A stretch of 64,000 nucleotides of DNA. Origin: Lasioglossum baleicum (lineage: Eukaryota > Arthropoda > Insecta > Hymenoptera > Halictidae). Shown one piece after another: positions 49,576 through 62,437 of this stretch. A model generated the notes under the pieces. That model did not search any database and was not told the DNA's origin. It saw only the letters and a list, made by a program, of their open reading frames with translations. The translations under genes were made by a program, and so were the position numbers. The DNA lies in the NCBI RefSeq assembly GCF_051020765.1, contig NW_027469192.1, positions 310,001 to 374,000 on the forward strand. Reading direction: 5' to 3'. The stretch's first letter is position 1. Each line of letters opens with the position of its first letter.

Positions 49576-52182
49576 AGAAGTGTATTTCTGTGCGGAATCG
49601 CTGTTTCGCGTGCTATATCAGTGCATTTGCATGCAAGTATGCGAAATTGGAATAGAAACTCCGACCCGGCAAGTACGATCACAATTTATTCGAACCTATG
49701 TCAGTTTCGACGATTCTTCGTTTGAGAAGTGTATTACTGTTCGGAATCGCTGTTTCGCGCGCTAGATTTGTGCATTTGCATGCAAGTATGAGAAATTGGA
49801 ATAGAAACTCCGACCCGCCAAGTAGGATCACAATTTATTCGAGCCTATGTCAGTTTCGACGATTCTTCGTTTGAGAAGTGTATTTCTGTGCGGAATCGCA
49901 GTTTCGCGCGCAAGATCAGTGCATTTGCATGCAAGTATGCGAAATTGGCACGGAAACTCCGATTCGGCAAGCACGACCACGATTTATTCGAGCTTATGTC
50001 AGATTCGACGATTCTTCGTTTCAGAAGTGTATTTCTGTGCGGAATCGCTGTTTCGCGTGCTATATCAGTGCATTTGCATGCAAGTATGCGAAATTGGAAT
50101 AGAAACTCCGACCCGGCAAGCACGATCACAATTTATTCGAGCCTATGTCAGTTTCGACGATTCTTCGTTTCAGAAGTGTATTTCTGTGCGGAATCGCTGT
50201 TTCGCGTGCTATATCAGTGCATTTGCATGCAAGTATGCGAAATTGGCACGGAAACTCCGATTCGGCAAGCACGACCACGATTTATTCGAGCTTATGTCAG
50301 ATTCGACGATTCTTCGTTTCAGAAGTGTATTTCTGTGCGGAATCGCTGTTTCGCGTGCTATATCAGTGCATTTGCATGCAAGTATGCGAAATTGGCACGG
50401 AAACTCCGATTCGGCAAGCACGACCACGATATATTCGAGCTTATGTCAGATTCGCCGATTCTTCGTTTCAGAAGTGTATTTCTGTGCGGAATCGCTGTTT
50501 CGCGTGCTATATCAGTGCATTTGCATGCAAGTATGCGAAATTGGAATAGAAACTCCGACCCGGCAAGTACGATCACAATTTATTCGAACCTATGTCAGTT
50601 TCGACGATGCTCCGTTTGAGAAGTGTATTACTGTGCGGAATCGATGTTTCGCGCGCTAGATCAGTGCATTTGCATGCAAGTATGAGAAATTGGAATAGAA
50701 ACTCCGACCCGCCAAGTACGATCACAATTTATTCGAGCCTATGTCAGTTTCGACGATTCTTCGTTTGAGAAGTGTATTTCTGTGCGGAATCGCTGTTTCG
50801 CGCGCTAGATCAGTGCATTTGCATGCAAGTATGAGAAATTGGAATAGGAACTCCGACCCGCCAAGTACGATCACAATTTATTCGAGCCTATGTCAGTTTC
50901 GACGATTCTTCGTTTGAGAAGTGTATTTCTGTGCGGAATCGCTGTTTCGCGTGCTATATCAGTGCATTTGCATGCAAGTATGCGAAATTGGCACGGAAAC
51001 ACCGATTCGGCAAGCACGACCACGATTTATTCGAGCTTATGTCAGATTCGACGATTCTTCGTTTCAGAAGTGTATTTCTGTGCGGAATCGCTGTTTCGCG
51101 TGCTATATCAGTGCATTTGCATGCAAGTATGCGAAATTGGCACGGAAACTCCGATTCGGCAAGCACGACCACGATTTATTCGAGCTTATGTCAGATTCGA
51201 CGATTCTTCGTTTCAGAAGTGTATTTCTGTGCGGAATCGCTGTTTCGCGTGCTATATCAGTGCATTTGCATGCAAGTATGCGAAATTGGAATAGAAACTC
51301 CGACCCGGCAAGTACGATCACAATTTATTCGAGCCTATGTCAGTTTCGACGATTATTCGTTTCACAAATGAATTTCTGTACGGAATCGCTGTTTAGCGTG
51401 CTAGATCATTGCATTTGTATGAAAATATGCGAAATTGGTACGGAAACTCCGATTCGGCAAGCACGACCACGATTTATTCGAGCTTATGTCAGATTCGACG
51501 ATTCTTCGTTTGAGAAGTGTATTTCTGTGCGGAATCGCTGTTTCGCGTGCTATATCAGTGCATTTGCATGCAAGTATGCGAAATTGGAATAGAAACTCCG
51601 ACCCGGCAAGTACGATCACAATTTATTCTAGCCTATGTCAGTTTCGACGATTCTTCGTTTGAGAAGTGTATTTCTGTGCGGAATCGCTGTTTCGCGTGCT
51701 ATATCAGTGCATTTGCATGCAAGTATGCGAAATTGGCACGGAAACACCGATTCGGCAAGCACGACCACGATTTATTCGAGCTTATGTCAGATTCGACGAT
51801 TCTTCGTTTCAGAAGTGTATTTCTGTGCGGAATCGCTGTTTCGCGTGCTATATCAGTGCATTTGCATGCAAGTATGCGAAATTGGCACGGAAACTCCGAT
51901 TCGGCAAGCACGACCACGATTTATTCGAGCTTATGTCAGATTCGCCGATTCTTCGTTTCAGAAGTGTATTTCTGTGCGGAATCGCTGTTTCGCGTGCTAT
52001 ATCAGTGCATTTGCATGCAAGTATGCGAAATTGGAATAGAAACTCCGACCCGGCAAGTACGATCACAATTTATTCGAACCTATGTCAGTTTCAACGATTC
52101 TTCGTTTGAGAAGTGTATTACTGTTCGGAATCGCTGTTTCGCGCGCTAGATTTGTGCATTTGCATGCAAGTATGAGAAATTA
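49576..52182 (+). repeat. 2.6-kb block, copy 2
   Basis: Counterpart of 42,875-45,481. To its right lies the GTTCGG group that starts the 4.8-kb duplicated block at about 52,424. Confidence 0.85.
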
Positions 52183-52423
52183 GAATAGAAACTCCGACCC
52201 GCCAAGTAGGATCACAATTTATTCGAGCCTATGTCAGATTCGCCGATTCTTCGTTTGAGAAGTGTATTTCTGTGCGGAATCGCTGTTTCGCGTGCTATAT
52301 CAGTGCATTTGCATGCAAGTATGCGAAATTGGAATAGAAACTCCGACCCGGCAAGTACGATCACAATTTATTCGAACCTATGTCAGTTTCGACGATTCTT
52401 CGTTTGAGAAGTGTATTACTGTT

Positions 52424-55400
52424 CGGAATCGCTGTTTCGCGCGCTAGATTTGTGCATTTGCATGCAAGTATGAGAAATTGGAATAGAAACTCCGACCCGC
52501 CAAGTAGGATCACAATTTATTCGAGCCTATGTCAGTTTCGACGATTCTTCGTTTGAGAAGTGTATTTCTGTGCGGAATCGCTGTTTCGCGCGCAAGATCA
52601 GTGCATTTGCATGCAAGTATGCGAAATTGGCACGGAAACTCCGATTCGGCAAGCACGACCACGATTTATTCGAGCTTATGTCAGATTCGACGATTCTTCG
52701 TTTCAGAAGTGTATTTCTGTGCGGAATCGCTGTTTCGCGTGCTATATCAGTGCATTTGCATGCAAGTATGCGAAATTGGAATAGAAACTCCGACCCGGCA
52801 ATTACGATCACAATTTATTCGAGCCTATGTCAGTTTCGACGATTCTTCGTTTGAGAAGTGTATTACTGTGCGGAATCGCTGTTTCGCGCGCTAGATCAGT
52901 GCATTTGCATGCAAGTATGAGAAATTGGAATAGAAACTCCGACCCGCCAAGTACGATCACAATTTATTCGAGCCTATGTCAGTTTCGACGATTCTTCGTT
53001 TGAGAAGTGTATTTCTGTGCGGAATCGCTGTTTCGCGTGCTATATCAGTGCATTTGCATGCATGCGAAATTGGAATTGAAACTCCGACCCGGCAAGCCCG
53101 ATCACAATTTATTCGAGCCTATGTCAGATTCGACGATTATTCGTTTCACAAATGAATTTCTGTACGGAATCGCTGTTACGCGTGCTAGATCAGTGCATTT
53201 GTATGCAAATATGCGAAATTGGCACGGAAACTCCGATTCGGCAAGCACGACCACGATTTATTCGAGCTTATGTCAGATTCGACGATTCTTCGTTTCAGAA
53301 GTGTATTTCTGTGCGGAATCGCTGTTTCGCGCGCTAGATCAGTGCATTTGCATGCAAGTATGAGAAATTGGAATAGAAACTCCGACCCGGCAATCACGAT
53401 CACGATTTATTCGAGTTTATGTCAGATTCGACGATTCTTCGTTTCAGAAGTGTATTTCTGTGCGGAATCGCTGTTACGCGTCCTATATCAGTGCATTTGC
53501 ATGCATGCGAAATTGGAATTGAAACTCCGACCCGGCAAGCACGATCACAATTTATTCGAGCCTATGTCAGATTCGACGATTCTTCGTTTGAGAAGTGTAT
53601 TTCTGTACGGAATCGCTGTTTAGCGTGCTAGATCAGTGCATTTGTATGCAAATATGCGAAATTGGCACGGAAACTCCGATTCGGCAAGCACGATCACGAT
53701 TTATTCGAGCTTATGTCAGATTCGACGATTCTTCGTTTCAGAAGTGTATTTCTGTGCGGAATCGCTGTTTCGCGCGCTAGATCAGTGCATTTGCATGCTA
53801 ATATGCGAAATTGGTACGGAAACTCCGATTCGGCAAGCACGACCACGATTTATTCGAGCTTATGTCAGATTCGCCGATTCTTCGTTTCAGAAGTGTATTT
53901 CTGCGCGGAATCGCTGTTTCGCGTGCTATATCAGTGCATTTGCATGCAAGTATGCGAAATTGGAATAGAAACTCCGACCCGGCAAGTACGATCACAATTT
54001 ATTCGAACCTATGTCAGTTTCGACGATTCTTCGTTTGAGAAGTGTATTACTGTTCGGAATCGCTGTTTCGCGCGCTAGATTTGTGCATTTGCATGCAAGT
54101 ATGAGAAATTAGAATAGAAACTCCGACCCGCCAAGTAGGATCACAATTTATTCGAGCCTATGTCAGATTCGCCGATTCTTCGTTTGAGAAGTGTATTTCT
54201 GTGCGGAATCGCTGTTTCGCGTGCTATATCACTGCATTTGCATGCAAGTATGCGAAATTGGAATAGAAACTCCGACCCGGCAAGTACGATCACAATTTAT
54301 TCGAACCTATGTCAGTTTCGACGATTCTTCGTTTGAGAAGTGTATTACTGTTCGGAATCGCTGTTTCGCGCGCTAGATTTGTGCATTTGCATGCAAGTAT
54401 GAGAAATTGGAATAGAAACTCCGACCCGCCAAGTAGGATCACAATTTATTCGAGCCTATGTCAGTTTCGACGATTCTTCGTTTGAGAAGTGTATTTCTGT
54501 GCGGAATCGCTGTTTCGCGCGCAAGATCAGTGCATTTGCATGCAAGTATGCGAAATTGGCACGGAAACTCCGATTCGGCAAGCACGACCACGATTTATTC
54601 GAGCTTATGTCAGATTCGACGATTCTTCGTTTCAGAAGTGTATTTCTGTGCGGAATCGCTGTTTCGCGTGCTATATCAGTGCATTTGCATGCAAGTATGC
54701 GAAATTGGAATAGAAACTCCGACCCGGCAATTACGATCACAATTTATTCGAGCCTATGTCAGTTTCGACGATTCTTCGTTTGAGAAGTGTATTACTGTGC
54801 GGAATCGCTGTTTCGCGCGCTAGATCAGTGCATTTGCATGCAAGTATGAGAAATTGGAATAGAAACTCCGACCCGCCAAGTACGATCACAATTTATTCGA
54901 GCCTATGTCAGTTTCGACGATTCTTCGTTTGAGAAGTGTATTTCTGTGCGGAATCGCTGTTTCGCGTGCTATATCAGTGCATTTGCATGCATGCGAAATT
55001 GGAATTGAAACTCCGACCCGCAAGCACGATCACAATTTATTCGAGCCTATGTCAGATTCGACGATTATTCGTTTCACAAATGAATTTCTGTACGGAATCG
55101 CTGTTACGCGTGCTAGATCAGTGCATTTGTATGCAAATATGCGAAATTGGCACGGAAACTCCGATTCGGCAAGCACGACCACGATTTATTCGAGCTTATG
55201 TCAGATTCGACGATTCTTCGTTTCAGAAGTGTATTTCTGTGCGGAATCGCTGTTTCGCGCGCTAGATCAGTGCATTTGCATGCAAGTATGAGAAATTGGA
55301 ATAGAAACTCCGACCCGGCAATCACGATCACGATTTATTCGAGTTTATGTCAGATTCGACGATTCTTCGTTTCAGAAGTGTATTTCTGTGCGGAATCGCT

Positions 55401-57242
55401 GTTACGCGTCCTATATCAGTGCATTTGCATGCATGCGAAATTGGAATTGAAACTCCGACCCGGCAAGCACGATCACAATTTATTCGAGCCTATGTCAGAT
55501 TCGACGATTCTTCGTTTGAGAAGTGTATTTCTGTACGGAATCGCTGTTTAGCGTGCTAGATCAGTGCATTTGTATGCAAATATGCGAAATTGGCACGGAA
55601 ACTCCGATTCGGCAAGCACGATCACGATTTATTCGAGCTTATGTCAGATTCGACGATTCTTCGTTTCAGAAGTGTATTTCTGTGCGGAATCGCTGTTTCG
55701 CGCGCTAGATCAGTGCATTTGCATGCTAATATGCGAAATTGGTACGGAAACTCCGATTCGGCAAGCACGACCACGATTTATTCGAGCTTATGTCAGATTC
55801 GACGATTCTTCGTTTCAGAAGTGTATTTCTGTGCGGAATCGCTGTTTCGCGTGCTATATCAGTGCATTTGCATGCAAGTATGCGAAATTGGCACGGAAAC
55901 TCCGATTCGGCAAGCACGACTACGATTTATTCGAGCTTATGTCAGATTCGCCGATTCTTCGTTTCAGAAGTGTATTTCTGTGCGGAATCGCTGTTTCGCG
56001 TGCTATATCAGTGCATTTGCATGCAAGTATGCGAAATTGGAATAGAAACTCCGACCCGGCAAGTACGATCACAATTTATTCGAACCTATGTCAGTTTCGA
56101 CGATTCTTCGTTTGAGAAGTGTATTACTGTTCGGAATCGCTGTTTCGCGCGCTAGATTTGTGCATTTGCATGCAAGTATGAGAAATTGGAATAGAAACTC
56201 CGACCCGCCAAGTAGGATCACAATTTATTCGAGCCTATGGCAGTTTCGACGATTCTTCGTTTGAGAAGTGTATTTCTGTGCGGAATCGCTGTTTCGCGCG
56301 CTAGATCAGTGCATTTGCATGCAAGTATGCGAAATTGGCACGGAAACTCCGATTCGGCAAGCACGACCACGATTTATTCGAGCTTATGTCAGATTCGACG
56401 ATTCTTCGTTTCAGAAGTGTATTTCTGTGCGGAACCGCTGTTTCGCGTGCTATATCAGTGCATTTGCATGCAAGTATGCGAAATTGGAATAGAAACTCCG
56501 ACCCGGCAAGTACGATCACAATTTATTCGAGCCTATGTCAGTTTCGACGATTCTTCGTTTGAGAAGTGTATTTCTGTGCGGAATCGCTGTTTCGCGCGCA
56601 AGATCAGTGCATTTGCATGCAAGTATGCGAAATTGGCACGGAAACTCCGATTCGGCAAGCACGACCACGATTTATTCGAGCTTATGTCAGATTCGACGAT
56701 TCTTCGTTTCAGAAGTGTATTTCTGTGCGGAATCGCTGTTTCGCGTGCTATATCAGTGCATTTGCATGCAAGTATGCGAAATTGGAATAGAAACTCCGAC
56801 CCGGCAATTACGATCACAATTTATTCGAGCCTATGTCAGTTTCGACGATTCTTCGTTTGAGAAGTGTATTACTGTGCGGAATCGCTGTTTCGCGCGCTAG
56901 ATCAGTGCATTTGCATGCAAGTATGAGAAATTGGAATAGAAACTCCGACCCGCCAAGTACGATCACAATTTATTCGAGCCTATGTCAGTTTCGACGATTC
57001 TTCGTTTGAGAAGTGTATTTCTGTGCGGAATCGCTGTTTCGCGTGCTATATCAGTGCATTTGCATGCATGCGAAATTGGAATTGAAACTCCGACCCGGCA
57101 AGCACGATCACAATTTATTCGAGCCTATGTCAGATTCGACGATTATTCGTTTCACAAATGAATTTCTGTACGGAATCGCTGTTACGCGTGCTAGATCAGT
57201 GCATTTGTATGCAAATATGCGAAATTGGCACGGAAACTCCGA
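52424..57242 (+). repeat. 4.8-kb block, copy 1 (offset 35 monomers)
   Basis: This matches about 57,618-62,437 at offset 5,194 bp, becoming 5,195 after the single-base loss near 55,018. Besides that loss I noticed only one substitution (CTGCGCGG near 53904). Shared rare marks prove common origin: CAAGCCCGATC (53,098 and 58,292), ATCACTGCATTT (54,231 and 59,425) and GACTACG (55,919 and 61,114). It holds three J and two K units. Confidence 0.9.
54905..55048 (+). repeat. 144-bp class J monomer
   Basis: In addition to the shared 4-bp deletion this unit lost one base near 55018, where CGACCCGGCAAG reads CGACCCGCAAG. Its duplicate at 60099 is intact. The loss therefore followed the 35-monomer duplication, or is a consensus error in the assembly. 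Confidence 0.88.
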
Positions 57243-57275
57243 CCCGGCAAGTACGATCACAATTTATTCGAGCCT
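57127..57275 (+). repeat. Junction monomer at the end of the 4.8-kb block
   Basis: An E-like left half (TTACGCGTGCTAGATC, TTTGTATGCAAATATG, GCACGGAAAC) is joined at about 57,241-57,243, inside AAACTCCGA, to a class B right half (CCCGGCAAGTACGATCACAA). In the equivalent unit at 62,322 the class A right half continues. This is a visible exchange point within a monomer. Confidence 0.85.
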
Positions 57276-57617
57276 ATGTCAGTTTCGACGATTCTTCGTT
57301 TGAGAAGTGTATTTCTGTGCGGAATCGCTGTTTCGCGCGCAAGATCAGTGCATTTGCATGCAAGTATGCGAAATTGGCACGGAAACTCCGATTCGGCAAG
57401 CACGACCACGATTTATTCGAGCTTATGTCAGATTCGACGATTCTTCGTTTCAGAAGTGTATTTCTGTGCGGAATCGCTGTTTCGCGTGCTATATCAGTGC
57501 ATTTGCATGCAAGTATGCGAAATTGGAATAGAAACTCCGACCCGGCAATTACGATCACAATTTATTCGAGCCTATGTCAGTTTCGACGATTCTTCGTTTG
57601 AGAAGTGTATTACTGTG

Positions 57618-60600
57618 CGGAATCGCTGTTTCGCGCGCTAGATTTGTGCATTTGCATGCAAGTATGAGAAATTGGAATAGAAACTCCGACCCGCCAAGTA
57701 GGATCACAATTTATTCGAGCCTATGTCAGTTTCGACGATTCTTCGTTTGAGAAGTGTATTTCTGTGCGGAATCGCTGTTTCGCGCGCAAGATCAGTGCAT
57801 TTGCATGCAAGTATGCGAAATTGGCACGGAAACTCCGATTCGGCAAGCACGACCACGATTTATTCGAGCTTATGTCAGATTCGACGATTCTTCGTTTCAG
57901 AAGTGTATTTCTGTGCGGAATCGCTGTTTCGCGTGCTATATCAGTGCATTTGCATGCAAGTATGCGAAATTGGAATAGAAACTCCGACCCGGCAATTACG
58001 ATCACAATTTATTCGAGCCTATGTCAGTTTCGACGATTCTTCGTTTGAGAAGTGTATTACTGTGCGGAATCGCTGTTTCGCGCGCTAGATCAGTGCATTT
58101 GCATGCAAGTATGAGAAATTGGAATAGAAACTCCGACCCGCCAAGTACGATCACAATTTATTCGAGCCTATGTCAGTTTCGACGATTCTTCGTTTGAGAA
58201 GTGTATTTCTGTGCGGAATCGCTGTTTCGCGTGCTATATCAGTGCATTTGCATGCATGCGAAATTGGAATTGAAACTCCGACCCGGCAAGCCCGATCACA
58301 ATTTATTCGAGCCTATGTCAGATTCGACGATTATTCGTTTCACAAATGAATTTCTGTACGGAATCGCTGTTACGCGTGCTAGATCAGTGCATTTGTATGC
58401 AAATATGCGAAATTGGCACGGAAACTCCGATTCGGCAAGCACGACCACGATTTATTCGAGCTTATGTCAGATTCGACGATTCTTCGTTTCAGAAGTGTAT
58501 TTCTGTGCGGAATCGCTGTTTCGCGCGCTAGATCAGTGCATTTGCATGCAAGTATGAGAAATTGGAATAGAAACTCCGACCCGGCAATCACGATCACGAT
58601 TTATTCGAGTTTATGTCAGATTCGACGATTCTTCGTTTCAGAAGTGTATTTCTGTGCGGAATCGCTGTTACGCGTCCTATATCAGTGCATTTGCATGCAT
58701 GCGAAATTGGAATTGAAACTCCGACCCGGCAAGCACGATCACAATTTATTCGAGCCTATGTCAGATTCGACGATTCTTCGTTTGAGAAGTGTATTTCTGT
58801 ACGGAATCGCTGTTTAGCGTGCTAGATCAGTGCATTTGTATGCAAATATGCGAAATTGGCACGGAAACTCCGATTCGGCAAGCACGATCACGATTTATTC
58901 GAGCTTATGTCAGATTCGACGATTCTTCGTTTCAGAAGTGTATTTCTGTGCGGAATCGCTGTTTCGCGCGCTAGATCAGTGCATTTGCATGCTAATATGC
59001 GAAATTGGTACGGAAACTCCGATTCGGCAAGCACGACCACGATTTATTCGAGCTTATGTCAGATTCGCCGATTCTTCGTTTCAGAAGTGTATTTCTGTGC
59101 GGAATCGCTGTTTCGCGTGCTATATCAGTGCATTTGCATGCAAGTATGCGAAATTGGAATAGAAACTCCGACCCGGCAAGTACGATCACAATTTATTCGA
59201 ACCTATGTCAGTTTCGACGATTCTTCGTTTGAGAAGTGTATTACTGTTCGGAATCGCTGTTTCGCGCGCTAGATTTGTGCATTTGCATGCAAGTATGAGA
59301 AATTAGAATAGAAACTCCGACCCGCCAAGTAGGATCACAATTTATTCGAGCCTATGTCAGATTCGCCGATTCTTCGTTTGAGAAGTGTATTTCTGTGCGG
59401 AATCGCTGTTTCGCGTGCTATATCACTGCATTTGCATGCAAGTATGCGAAATTGGAATAGAAACTCCGACCCGGCAAGTACGATCACAATTTATTCGAAC
59501 CTATGTCAGTTTCGACGATTCTTCGTTTGAGAAGTGTATTACTGTTCGGAATCGCTGTTTCGCGCGCTAGATTTGTGCATTTGCATGCAAGTATGAGAAA
59601 TTGGAATAGAAACTCCGACCCGCCAAGTAGGATCACAATTTATTCGAGCCTATGTCAGTTTCGACGATTCTTCGTTTGAGAAGTGTATTTCTGTGCGGAA
59701 TCGCTGTTTCGCGCGCAAGATCAGTGCATTTGCATGCAAGTATGCGAAATTGGCACGGAAACTCCGATTCGGCAAGCACGACCACGATTTATTCGAGCTT
59801 ATGTCAGATTCGACGATTCTTCGTTTCAGAAGTGTATTTCTGTGCGGAATCGCTGTTTCGCGTGCTATATCAGTGCATTTGCATGCAAGTATGCGAAATT
59901 GGAATAGAAACTCCGACCCGGCAATTACGATCACAATTTATTCGAGCCTATGTCAGTTTCGACGATTCTTCGTTTGAGAAGTGTATTACTGTGCGGAATC
60001 GCTGTTTCGCGCGCTAGATCAGTGCATTTGCATGCAAGTATGAGAAATTGGAATAGAAACTCCGACCCGCCAAGTACGATCACAATTTATTCGAGCCTAT
60101 GTCAGTTTCGACGATTCTTCGTTTGAGAAGTGTATTTCTGTGCGGAATCGCTGTTTCGCGTGCTATATCAGTGCATTTGCATGCATGCGAAATTGGAATT
60201 GAAACTCCGACCCGGCAAGCACGATCACAATTTATTCGAGCCTATGTCAGATTCGACGATTATTCGTTTCACAAATGAATTTCTGTACGGAATCGCTGTT
60301 ACGCGTGCTAGATCAGTGCATTTGTATGCAAATATGCGAAATTGGCACGGAAACTCCGATTCGGCAAGCACGACCACGATTTATTCGAGCTTATGTCAGA
60401 TTCGACGATTCTTCGTTTCAGAAGTGTATTTCTGTGCGGAATCGCTGTTTCGCGCGCTAGATCAGTGCATTTGCATGCAAGTATGAGAAATTGGAATAGA
60501 AACTCCGACCCGGCAATCACGATCACGATTTATTCGAGTTTATGTCAGATTCGACGATTCTTCGTTTCAGAAGTGTATTTCTGTGCGGAATCGCTGTTAC

Positions 60601-62437
60601 GCGTCCTATATCAGTGCATTTGCATGCATGCGAAATTGGAATTGAAACTCCGACCCGGCAAGCACGATCACAATTTATTCGAGCCTATGTCAGATTCGAC
60701 GATTCTTCGTTTGAGAAGTGTATTTCTGTACGGAATCGCTGTTTAGCGTGCTAGATCAGTGCATTTGTATGCAAATATGCGAAATTGGCACGGAAACTCC
60801 GATTCGGCAAGCACGATCACGATTTATTCGAGCTTATGTCAGATTCGACGATTCTTCGTTTCAGAAGTGTATTTCTGTGCGGAATCGCTGTTTCGCGCGC
60901 TAGATCAGTGCATTTGCATGCTAATATGCGAAATTGGTACGGAAACTCCGATTCGGCAAGCACGACCACGATTTATTCGAGCTTATGTCAGATTCGACGA
61001 TTCTTCGTTTCAGAAGTGTATTTCTGTGCGGAATCGCTGTTTCGCGTGCTATATCAGTGCATTTGCATGCAAGTATGCGAAATTGGCACGGAAACTCCGA
61101 TTCGGCAAGCACGACTACGATTTATTCGAGCTTATGTCAGATTCGCCGATTCTTCGTTTCAGAAGTGTATTTCTGTGCGGAATCGCTGTTTCGCGTGCTA
61201 TATCAGTGCATTTGCATGCAAGTATGCGAAATTGGAATAGAAACTCCGACCCGGCAAGTACGATCACAATTTATTCGAACCTATGTCAGTTTCGACGATT
61301 CTTCGTTTGAGAAGTGTATTACTGTTCGGAATCGCTGTTTCGCGCGCTAGATTTGTGCATTTGCATGCAAGTATGAGAAATTGGAATAGAAACTCCGACC
61401 CGCCAAGTAGGATCACAATTTATTCGAGCCTATGGCAGTTTCGACGATTCTTCGTTTGAGAAGTGTATTTCTGTGCGGAATCGCTGTTTCGCGCGCTAGA
61501 TCAGTGCATTTGCATGCAAGTATGCGAAATTGGCACGGAAACTCCGATTCGGCAAGCACGACCACGATTTATTCGAGCTTATGTCAGATTCGACGATTCT
61601 TCGTTTCAGAAGTGTATTTCTGTGCGGAACCGCTGTTTCGCGTGCTATATCAGTGCATTTGCATGCAAGTATGCGAAATTGGAATAGAAACTCCGACCCG
61701 GCAAGTACGATCACAATTTATTCGAGCCTATGTCAGTTTCGACGATTCTTCGTTTGAGAAGTGTATTTCTGTGCGGAATCGCTGTTTCGCGCGCAAGATC
61801 AGTGCATTTGCATGCAAGTATGCGAAATTGGCACGGAAACTCCGATTCGGCAAGCACGACCACGATTTATTCGAGCTTATGTCAGATTCGACGATTCTTC
61901 GTTTCAGAAGTGTATTTCTGTGCGGAATCGCTGTTTCGCGTGCTATATCAGTGCATTTGCATGCAAGTATGCGAAATTGGAATAGAAACTCCGACCCGGC
62001 AATTACGATCACAATTTATTCGAGCCTATGTCAGTTTCGACGATTCTTCGTTTGAGAAGTGTATTACTGTGCGGAATCGCTGTTTCGCGCGCTAGATCAG
62101 TGCATTTGCATGCAAGTATGAGAAATTGGAATAGAAACTCCGACCCGCCAAGTACGATCACAATTTATTCGAGCCTATGTCAGTTTCGACGATTCTTCGT
62201 TTGAGAAGTGTATTTCTGTGCGGAATCGCTGTTTCGCGTGCTATATCAGTGCATTTGCATGCATGCGAAATTGGAATTGAAACTCCGACCCGGCAAGCAC
62301 GATCACAATTTATTCGAGCCTATGTCAGATTCGACGATTATTCGTTTCACAAATGAATTTCTGTACGGAATCGCTGTTACGCGTGCTAGATCAGTGCATT
62401 TGTATGCAAATATGCGAAATTGGCACGGAAACTCCGA
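57618..62437 (+). repeat. 4.8-kb block, copy 2
   Basis: Second copy. The two copies are separated by about 375 bp (57,243-57,617) made of a repeated part of copy 1 (the GCGCAAG, B and C units also seen at about 56,535). The last 2.1 kb of the window continues into sequence like 34.4-36.5 kb. Confidence 0.9.
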
